From contig OZ023273.1 of assembly GCA_964007475.1 (NCBI GenBank), positions 88,328,841 through 88,392,840 of the forward strand: a stretch of 64,000 bases of DNA. The letters run 5' to 3'. This stretch comes from Hybos culiciformis (Eukaryota; Arthropoda; Insecta; Diptera; Hybotidae). The position numbers and the translations under genes are program-made. This document shows, piece by piece, positions 56,343 to 64,000 of the stretch. A model generated the notes under the pieces. The model was given only the letters and a program-made list of their open reading frames with translations, searched no databases and was not told where the DNA came from. Positions within the stretch are counted from its first letter, which is position 1. Each line of letters begins with the position of its first letter.

Positions 56343-57640
56343 AAATTAGGGTTGAAAAACGGGTGTGTGTGTATAAGCACAAAAATTCTGAGTTCAAGAT
56401 GAACTCTGAGAAATTTATCATAAAATTTTGATAAAAATTTAAAAGGGAAAGTGGTGAAAGTAGAGGCAAAAGAAGGTGCTCTACTTTCAAAATTTTAAGC
56501 TGGTGCCGAGTCCACTGTCTAGGACATCCTGTTCTCAGGCCGGGTCTAAGCTCGTCGTTGGGTGGGTACGCGACAGTGAACACCAGAGGGTTCATAACAA
56601 CATTTATAGGATGTCTTTTAAGTTAAAAAAAAAGGAAGATTTTAATAAAAAGGATATTCTAAGAAACCCCAACCAAACCTAATAGAAAGAGCTTAACCTA
56701 AATGACTAGGGAGTCATTCTTCAGCTCATGGCCACGGCCATCTATAGCTGGACCTTACATCTGCATTTCTTCCACCTAATCAAGGACCTGTAGGAAATTT
56801 TTAGCAATAAAACATCTTGATTAAATTACATACAAAATTTTATTAATGATTTAATTTCCTTAAACTAAACCTACTACAGTTTAAATTACTATAATTCGTT
56901 GGAATACAATTTTGCTTCCATGATCATAATGTTTTATTTTTGTTGTTTTATTTTTGAGATTTTTCTTGACATTCAATTACAATTTATTACAATGTATTTT
57001 AATCAATTTCGATTTTTCTTTTACAAATAGAGTTTTGTATTATTATAATTTTAGGTTCATTGTAATGATAATGACCTTTATTACATATAAGAATTTTATT
57101 TTTATAAACTTTTAGTTTTAATAATAATATTATATATTATTATTTGAAAATTATGATTTATAATTTTAAATCATTGATATCATATCATAATAATGATATA
57201 TATATATAAACAATTGGTAAAAAAATATAAATTTTTTTTTTTGATGCCTACTTTATGAGGTCTTATTATTTTTGTTGACAATATTTTTTATTGGTGGCTT
57301 CACCTCGTATTATGTAATTTGAGTGGAGTTGGCCCTAGTTTATGGTGATATCATCAATCAAAATTTGTATCTTTTTTTTGTAAGACAATAAAATTGGTAT
57401 GAAAAAATGAAAATAGAAAAGTTATATTAATTGAATTATTAAAATATAAAATAAAAATTTTAAAATTTTACTTATATATTAAACCTAGCCTACATCTACG
57501 TAAATACAAGCCATAGTTTTATGTTTGTTTATAAATATCTTTTTTATTTTATTTTAAATATATTATCATAAAATGTAATTTAAAAAAAATTCCGCCAAGA
57601 AAATCTATACATGATCATTTACTCCTAGAAGTACGCAAAG
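56343..57640. other. GC-richer patch (56470-56760) then AT-rich DNA
   Basis: The 56470-56760 patch (containing GGTGCCGAGTCCACTGTC and GGGTGGGTACGCGACAGTG) has no convincing ORF or RNA fold that I can name. At about 57372-57396, GTAAGACAATAAAATTGG then TATGA recurs exactly at about 59849-59873, so the two may bound a repeat or duplicated segment. Confidence 0.45.
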
Positions 57641-58044
57641 TTGTAAAAGATTGTGTGTGGAAGTAGAGCGGATCCCATTTTGGATTTTTTCTTCTGTCAG
57701 AATAATTGAAGTTTAATTTCGTGGTCAGTTTGTTGTTTTTGTTTTTTTTGATTACGGGTACTTTTTTTTTGAATAGTAAAAGGTGTGTTTTGATAAAAGG
57801 TAAAAATTTTGATAGAAGTGATAAAAAAAATTATAATAAAGGTAAGTTTTTTATTTTTTATTTTTTTATTTTTATTTATATTTTTTTTTTTTTTTTTTTT
57901 TTTATTTTAAAAGAAGTTTGTTTCAAAATTTTTTTTGTTTTGAAACAAAAAAAAATTTTATTGTGGAACATCCGGTCTAACTCATGGTTCATGATCAGGG
58001 TGACCAGTTCTATAAAATAAAATAATAATTTTTTTTTTTTTTAG
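57641..58044 (+). promoter_or_regulatory. Probable 5' leader region of the zinc-knuckle gene
   Basis: Long T tracts and a tttttttag acceptor at 58035-58044 immediately before the ATG-bearing exon suggest that a 5' untranslated exon lies upstream (a GGTAAAAATT donor-like site is at about 57798). The 104-codon frame 57706-58020 is low-complexity and probably not translated. No TATA or initiator motif can be singled out. Confidence 0.35.
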
Positions 58045-58045
58045 A

Positions 58046-58570
58046 ATGGCTCAATATTGTTGGAGGTGTGCTAGAGAAGGCCACAGATGGAGGAGCTGCC
58101 GTGCAGCTGTAGTAGACGACTTAGCAAAGATGAGTCGTTGCTACGGCTGCTATCGAGTACCACACTCAGGGGAGTGTGCGTATTATTATGTAAGTAAAAT
58201 TTGAATTTTTTTCTTTTTTTTTATAAATTTCTTTTAATCTGTTTTATATTTTTAGGATGGTGAAGGGGTATGTTGTAGGTGTGGGTCCTGGGAACACGCT
58301 CTGGACCAGTGTACCTACTGTTTTGTGTGTAATATGGCACATGAAGCAGTTATTCATGCTGGTCCAGAGTGTTGTCGATGCCGGCGGTTTGGGCATCTAG
58401 TACACCGGTGTGACTATTGCTTGTCATGTGGGGAGTTGGGGTATTGCTCATGCAATGGCCGGGACTCCGGATTAAGTGGCGATGAGGAGTGGGGTAAGTT
58501 ATTTGTTTATTGATTTATTTTTTTATTTTTTTGCTAATTAATAAAAATTTCTTTTTCAGATTATTCATGA
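58046..58570 (+). CDS. Small cysteine-rich zinc-knuckle protein, 130 aa, three coding exons
   Basis: Coding exons 58046-58189, 58256-58493 and 58560-58570 have clean GT-AG borders and join in phase, ending GAT TAT TCA TGA. The product carries consecutive CCHC knuckles: CWRCAREGHRWRSC, CYGCYRVPHSGEC, CCRCGSWEHALDQC, CCRCRRFGHLVHRC, plus CFVCNMAHEAV and CDYCLSCGELGYCSC as further cysteine pairs. Such arrays bind single-stranded nucleic acid in CNBP-like and Gag proteins, but no full match to a named family is seen. There is no membrane segment or signal peptide. No lesion is visible. Codon use is GC-richer than anything nearby. An acceptor directly before the ATG implies a 5' non-coding exon. 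It lies 3' to 3' with minus-strand ORFs of the adjacent envelope-bearing region and could be a gene of that element or a host gene caught between elements. Confidence 0.75.
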
Positions 58571-59271
58571 TTTAGCTGGAATAATTAACATTAGTTTCCT
58601 TTTGTTTTTTTTTTTTTTTTTATGTTTAAGTTTTATTTTTAAGATTTCATTAATTTTTTTTTTGTTTTTATTTTAGTAATAAATTGTTTTAAAAAAAAAT
58701 TTGTTTTATTAGTTAGGGATTATTTTTCAGGTTATCTAACGTAACAGCACCTTTTTTTTTTTTTCGTTTTTTTTTTTGTTTCGGCGAGCCGTGGTCAAAA
58801 TTTTGTGAAATCACGGCGTAGTTATTATTATTTTTTATTTTTTTTTTGACAGGTGAGTGCTGATGTGAATACGAATTAAAATTCTATTTGCGAGGGTTGA
58901 ATAAATATTTAACTTAAGTTTTGAAAAAAAATTTTTAAAAGGTGAAAAGATTCAAGAAGGCTACTTTGTAAAGCATATTAAAAAAGGTTCAAAATATTCA
59001 TTTACTTTTAAATTAGAAAAATTTATTTTATGGTTTATTGGAGTAGTCCTATATTTTCACGTTGCGTTTTCTCTAAGTAATATTAGCTATCAATTTTGAG
59101 TGTTTTCATTAAGTGCCCTCCACTTGAAATTCTGTTTTCTATTTTTGTTTTCTATTTTTGCAGTTTTTTTTTTTTTGTTTTATTTTACGTTGAAGTTTGA
59201 TTTCTATTTTTCCTTTTTGAGGGGGGTTGTCTTTAAAGGGGGAAATAAAAATTTTATTTTTTCACTTTTTC
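58571..59271. other. AT-rich spacer with a dispersed-repeat fragment
   Basis: Bases about 59108-59190 match 957-1035 (GCCCTCCACTTGAAATTCTG then T-rich). Otherwise long T tracts, and no gene. Confidence 0.55.
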
Positions 59272-59820
59272 CTACCTATTGGCTTGTATTTTACGTAGGC
59301 TAAGTTTGGTTAGTACTGGAAATTGAAAATTAGGGAAATTGAAGCGCAGAAGATGTCTAGTGACATCTTCTGACCGATCGGCTGGAGCTTCATTGGTCTG
59401 TTGTACTTCGAAGCCTATCCCAACCGGGTACCGCGCGTTTTGGTTGGGATAAGGAACGACCAATGAGTCCGTCCACTTAACACTGTGTTCCTCTGTCATC
59501 ATCAATGGACACAAGATCATGATTGCTCAGTGATCCTGAATTCATTGATAGTGGCAGGGGAACCAGTCATAATACCACAACGTAGTATGGGTACTCCCGT
59601 AGGAGTATCCATGTGGTGACCGGTATCGTCTTGGCTTCGGATTCTTGGATAGACCCAAGAATCCTCCACCAAGATCGGGGGTTTTGGGTCGAACATTAGA
59701 ACTGGCGTTGGAACGCTCCATTCTAATATCAACCATAGCTGGAGTTGTCATCCTAGGCCAAGTGGATAAAATCTACTTGGCTTCGGATAAGAACTCCAGC
59801 ACCTAAAGAGAAAAAAATTT
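59272..59820 (-). CDS. GC-richer minus-strand coding-like region, unrecognised
   Basis: After an acceptor-like ttctctttag (about 59811-59820), the minus strand has two frames in register (59751-59542 and 59520-59272) separated by two stops, and a third overlapping frame (59732-59517). Text such as SKNPKPRRYRSPHGYSYGST and WTDSLVVPYPNQNARYPVGI is compositionally protein-like and clearly different from the AT-rich background, but no family is recognised. The same stretch has several perfect short hairpins (GAAGATGTC/GACATCTTC, GATTCTTGG/CCAAGAATC, CCAAGTAGAT/ATCTACTTGG-like), so an RNA or regulatory role is an alternative. It may be a broken exon of the element carrying the envelope-like ORF. 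Confidence 0.4.
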
Positions 59821-60420
59821 TAAGGGCATATTATTAATTACCTTTTTTTTGTAAGACAATAAAATTGGTATGAAATTATTTTTGAAAATGCACCTCTTTT
59901 ATATGATTAATTTGATTGCATTTCCAACAACAATTTCATATGACAAAAAAAAAGGTAAACATTTTTTTTTTTTTTTTTTTTTTATAAAGTTTTATTAATT
60001 GTTAACTAATCATTTTTTTGAAATTATTGATTTTAATTATGTATTACGTTAATTTCTTTTTACACTGTTATAAATTGTTATTAAAGTAGATTTTTAAACT
60101 TCACGGTAACAAATTAGGTTCAATTACACGCATAGAAGGTGGTGAATTGAATCTAAAAAAACCAGTGAAATTGAGTTAGTGACTTAGGATAGTTGATAGA
60201 AAAGATAGTTGGGGCTCGAAGCCGCTTTGAGAATAGAAGTCTCATGCTCTTACCAGTTTTTTTTTTTTTTTTATATATTACTTGGTTTTCATTTTCTCAG
60301 TGGTACCAGGGAATATTTTTACTACATTTGTATCCAAGTTTATAATTTTCACAGCCCCCGTTTTTTTACACGTGAGGGTTGCTATATTCTTTCTGATATT
60401 CACTTGAATTGTAGATATAG

Positions 60421-60762
60421 GTCATTGCACTTTGAACCTTTTTGTTGGTTTTTCGGGAGTTGAAATAATCTCTATTCCTTCAAAAAGTGCTTTAAGAGTC
60501 GGAGGAGGGTTAAACCCAACTTCTTCCGGTACTCTTGGAATTTTTCTAGGAATTAATTCCTGAAGTTTTGGGGGTCTTCCATTACAGGAATTTGAGGCTC
60601 CCTTTCTCTTTTTCTTTTATAGAATTTTTCCATATTTATAGGCTTAGGGCCTTGGTCCTCTGTGTACCACTTGAGATCAGGTTCGCTGTAATCTGGATTA
60701 TGGTACTGGTATGCTTCTAACATTTCTTGGCAGTCTTGATTTGTTACTGGTTTATTTTCCAT
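60421..60762 (-). pseudogene. Small unrecognised ORF opened by a splice acceptor
   Basis: ATG 60762-60760 follows directly after tattttcag, so the exon starts at or next to the initiator. The frame runs 69 codons (MENKPVTNQDCQEMLEAYQY onward, basic KRKRERE near the end) to 60553. A second frame continues to 60421 with proline-rich, protein-like text (KIPRVPEEVGFNPPPTLKAL). A single-base slip in the CCCCCAAAA run near 60566 would explain the change of frame. No domain known. It lies just downstream of the envelope-like ORF on the same strand, so it may be a late gene of that element. Confidence 0.45.
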
Positions 60763-60779
60763 CTGAAAATATTGGAATA

Positions 60780-61003
60780 TTTATTTAATGAATCCCTTTA
60801 GCCCCTTTTTTTTTTTTTTCCAAAGAAAAAAATATTTTTTTAGTGAAAGGATAGTTTTGAAGAAAAAAGAATAGTAAGATTTGCAGAGAAATAGTATAGA
60901 CATAGAAGAGATTAATTAAAAAAAAATTTTTTTTTTTTTTTTTTTTTGTTAGTAATTTTTTTGTAAATTTTTTTGTATTGCTATTTTTTTTACTTGTGTA
61001 TAT
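60780..61003. other. Purine/pyrimidine-tract spacer
   Basis: A long T run after AGCCCC (about 60799-60820, a polypurine tract on the minus strand) and another T run at about 60920-60945. This could be the polypurine tract of an LTR-type element, but no LTR was found next to it. Confidence 0.35.
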
Positions 61004-64000
61004 CTATCTACTTAAGGACTTATCTATTTCATTTTGTATAATTAAGATTTCCTTTTCTAAGTGGTAGTTACTGCCATTTTTTGTTGGTATTTTATATTTT
61101 TTTATTGTATTAGTTTCATCTTTTTTTCCTATGAATTTTAGTACAATATTGTGGTTTTCGTGAGTAGAGTCAGAAGTTTGTTGGTTTTTTTCCTTGTTAT
61201 TAGAAGGAGATGATAATTTATTTTTAATTGTATCCCAGTTCAGGATAATTAATTTATAAAATAGATAGGTAATTATTAATAGCAAGTTTGCTATATTAAA
61301 TCCTATATTGGTATTGTGAACGGCTATTAGGTGGGGCTTAAAATGTAATGATAAATCTGCAAATTCGGAGGTCTTTTTAGTGAGGGATTGGACTAGGTTT
61401 TGGTATGTTAAATTATCTTGAAGTAAACTGAAATTAACTTTACTGCTATTATATAGTTAGCAACCTGACAAAAACGCGTTTTTTGCAAAAATTGGTTTTT
61501 TATTCTTGAAAGTGGTATTAGAAATTATGTTTGTTCAACAAGTTTGCCGCCATTTTGGTTTTTTTAGGTTTTACCGTTACTTTTTGGTTACTTTTAAATT
61601 AAGCATTTTTGAGTATGAAAACTTCGAAATAGCCTTTCATGATGTTCTAGACTTTGATTCAGGAGGAGTTTACCTTCATTTTTTTAGAAAGTTTTAGTTC
61701 CTGAAAATATTGTATAGATGGCGTTTTAACCAATTTTGTGTATTAAACTAAAATTACTCCACCTTTTGGGCAACATTTGTACTACAGAAAAGAAACCAAA
61801 AAAAGGTCGTTTCAAGACCTTTCCAACAAAAAAAAATTTTTAAGAAACGAATAATAAATAAAAGAGGTATGCCCAATTAAAAAAATTACGAAAAAAAAAA
61901 TTTCCGTTATTATTCAAAAACTCAATTTTAAAGAACGAATCCATAACAAAAATTACTGAAAAACCAAAATTTATGAGGACATGTTTTTAGGAAATGCATG
62001 TTGGAACGTGAATGAACGGATAAAACGTTCGAATAATTTAAAACAATTATCTACTACTAAAAAACGTAAAAGCGACTCAAAACAACTCGTGAGTGAGATT
62101 TTGAATGATTCGGAGACAGAGCTGGACTGGCCTAACAAGCTAGAAGGAGTTTCCTGGAGGGCGGTACTAAAATCTGTTGTCTAAAATTATAATGTTTTCT
62201 TTTAATTTTTTTTTAAGCGTGAAAAAATTTTTTTACAAAGAAAATTTGAATTTTCCGGTCCTAAATTCATTCCCAGTCCAGCCCTGTTCGGAGATACTCG
62301 ATTTTATAGAACTTGCTGTATGCCTTTCAGAAATTATTGTAAAATCATATAGGATTAAATACTGAAAAAACAAATTACAATAGTAAAAACTTTAGGTTAT
62401 AAGTTTAGAAAAGAAAATTGGAAAGAAAATGAAATTGATGTGGAAAAAACATTAAAAAAAAGAATTTCAAAGCTTATGTGACAATGTCTATGAAAGTTAA
62501 ATGGAAGGGGAGTCTGTTTAAAACAGTTCTCGAAAATATATACAGTAAAAACAACACTAAAACTGAGCAAAACTCGAAACAAAAAACTTCAAAACTGGTT
62601 TTATATAAAATGCCGCCAATCCGAAAGTACTGGACCGATTTCACCTGCGAAAGCGGCTTTGGAAAGGTATAAATATGTACTTTTTGACTGCGAAGTTTGA
62701 AAAATATCGTACGTAAGATGATGGAGTACAACTTTTTTGAAAATGGCTAAAAATGGTCATTTTTTTGTATGGGGAAATTCTAAGAAGTGAATTATCTTCT
62801 AAAACAATAAAAAATTTCAACCTGCGAAAGCGGCTTTTTATAGTGGTCTGGAAGACCTTTCCAAAATGGTATAGAGTGACCAAATCGGTTGAAAATTGAG
62901 GGAGTACATTCAAATGAAAAAACCCATTTTTTGTTTTTTCAGTGTTTTTAGAGTTTCTCTATGGGTTAAACTGGCAACACCGAGTTGCCAGCACCTGCAA
63001 AGAAAGCCCGCACGAATTCCTACTTAAAATGATATATGAAAATATTCTTGTAAATTTAACAACAGAGAGATGATAGTTTGAAGTTTCAAAATTTTCCAAG
63101 CCTTCTGCCACAAGAATCGTCGTATCTCCCAAAAAAAATTTTTTTTTTTTAAATCTGAAATGCAAAAACTTAGGTCAAATATCAGCCTATAAAATAAATG
63201 TAAAATGAAAGTCTAACGAATAACTTGAAAAAATGAAAAAAATGTCAGGTTGCTATATATAGTAGCATGTCCAGTGAGTAATTTTGAAAACTGTATATAT
63301 TAGGTATATCCTGGACATGATATTGGGTCAAAATTTGCTCTATCTTAATTACTTTTTCTTTTCTGCAGAGGTGAATTGGAATTTTTTTTATTTCTTCTGT
63401 GGTTAGAATTAAGCATTGGTTTGAGGTTTCTAATGTTACATTGGTATTTCCCTGGGTTGAAATACATTTCTGTATTGTTCCTATTTTATTTACATATGCT
63501 ATTTTATTACTCTGTGTCTTAAAATGTTTGTTTGTGTTATTGAAGTTAACTATTAAGAATTTAAAATCTTGTTTGTAGCACTGATTACACAAAAAGAGTG
63601 AATGTTCTAGTGACTGGCATCCTGAATTTATTTGTAAGGATGGTAAGATTAGGGTGGGAAGTTTCCTCCAGTGTACCTCAGTGGGAGTTGTAAAGATAAA
63701 AAAGGAAGTTAACTCATGATATATTAGAGTTGGGTGAGGGTTAAAATTATGGGCTATTAAGTCTGTCCAGTACACTATTTTTTTATTGAGAAATTTATAA
63801 ATTTCATCGCATTCCTGTGTGGCGATACATTTCCCTACCCATTGATGAAGGTATAGGGATTGTCTTAATGAATTAAATAGTTCTAGAGATCTTGCTTGGG
63901 TGTGAGATATTGTGTTTCTAACATGGTTTTTTTGTTCTAATTTCCAAGTTTTTATGTTTGTTATTAAGTTTATTGTTTGTATAGTGTGTTGTGTTGTTAA
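61004..64000 (-). pseudogene. Envelope-like membrane protein ORF, split by a DNA transposon, runs off the window
   Basis: Minus strand. The frame is open from the window edge (64000) to 63256. It resumes after the insertion at about 61449 and ends at 61004. The N-terminal part has paired cysteines (CNQC, CQSLEH, CISTQ) and potential N-glycosylation sites. Near the C-terminus is one strong hydrophobic segment (NIANLLLIITYLFYKLIILN, about 61290-61230), followed by a roughly 70-residue hydrophilic tail, so it is a single-pass membrane protein with glycoprotein-like layout. This fits an env of an LTR retroelement or a captured viral glycoprotein, but the family is not recognised and no fusion peptide or cleavage site can be pointed to in the visible part. 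Apart from the insertion I saw no stop in the part read, so it was intact recently. Confidence 0.6.
61458..63255. mobile_element. Non-autonomous DNA transposon (1,798 bp), TSD TATATAGT
   Basis: Perfect 8-bp direct repeats TATATAGT (61450-61457 and 63256-63263) and inverted ends TAGCAACCTGACA. The interior has direct repeats of CCTGCGAAAGCGGCTTT (about 62645 and 62821), AAGACCTTTCCAA words and small ORFs without family resemblance (the longest clean one, 61981-62184, is 67 codons). An 8-bp duplication fits hAT or P superfamilies. The terminal sequence is unlike the CAGAG ends of the hAT elements here, so the superfamily is left open. Confidence 0.9.

Noticed and set aside
57706..58020. 104-codon phenylalanine-rich ORF before the zinc-knuckle gene
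   Set aside because: Translation of T runs in the probable leader intron.
62474..62913. Overlapping minus-strand ORFs inside the 1.8-kb transposon
   Set aside because: They span the CCTGCGAAAGCGGCTTT direct repeats and show no transposase motif.

Overview
This is a strongly AT-rich eukaryotic window. Homopolymer runs are long, coding pieces are broken by GT-AG introns, and transposable elements dominate. A Cactin fragment, errantivirus-like envelope remnants, a Minos-like Tc1 element, a P-like (THAP) transposase and DUF4806-type genes together point to an arthropod, most likely an insect. I cannot name the order or species. No operons, Shine-Dalgarno sites, rRNA or CRISPR arrays are present.

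Layout. 0-4 kb: non-coding repeats, a palindromic MITE, a degenerate tRNA-like Pol III unit, copy A of a dispersed palindromic element and a 15-bp minisatellite. 4.1-6.2 kb: an unrecognised broken gene split by an 826-bp hAT-type MITE with a perfect 8-bp target duplication. 7.1-10.5 kb: PIF/Harbinger transposase remnants split by a 2,058-bp hAT-type element, again with a perfect 8-bp duplication. 10.6-12.2 kb: two foldback repeats. 13.9-17.0 kb: a P-element-like THAP transposase with few lesions. 18.0-20.4 kb: a hAT pseudogene cut by palindromic element copy B. 21-24.6 kb: a long-TIR element, a GC-rich hairpin, a G-rich-strand minisatellite and copy C. 27.0-30.2 kb: a jockey/CR1-type non-LTR retrotransposon on the minus strand. 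31.26-37.23 kb: a hAT element whose four-exon transposase reads open throughout (691 codons), bounded by inverted arrays of about 71-bp repeats. 37.7-39.9 kb: a DUF4806-type gene and a C-terminal Cactin fragment. 40.1-43.4 kb: a 210-bp tandem repeat and an errantivirus-like env remnant. 45.1-48.9 kb: a second DUF4806-type gene and a CACTA-like transposase remnant carrying an 1,855-bp hAT-type element. 48.9-50.4 kb: another hAT remnant. 52.3-55 kb: a zinc-finger gene remnant that received a complete 1,681-bp Minos-like element and then an LTR retrotransposon (PBS and truncated gag to 56.34 kb). 57.6-60.8 kb: a locally GC-richer stretch with a small, apparently intact, spliced cysteine-rich zinc-knuckle gene and minus-strand ORFs. 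60.99-64.0 kb: an envelope-like membrane protein ORF on the minus strand, running off the window and split by a 1,798-bp DNA transposon.

The window is best read as a nested transposon graveyard with some recently active layers. In several places the coding frame on either side of an insertion, or the target duplication, fixes the boundary to the base. The two most gene-like intact loci are the hAT transposase (35369-31816, minus) and the 130-aa zinc-knuckle gene (58046-58570, plus). Repeat boundaries without a stated target duplication are approximate. All family names rest on motif recognition by eye, without database searches.
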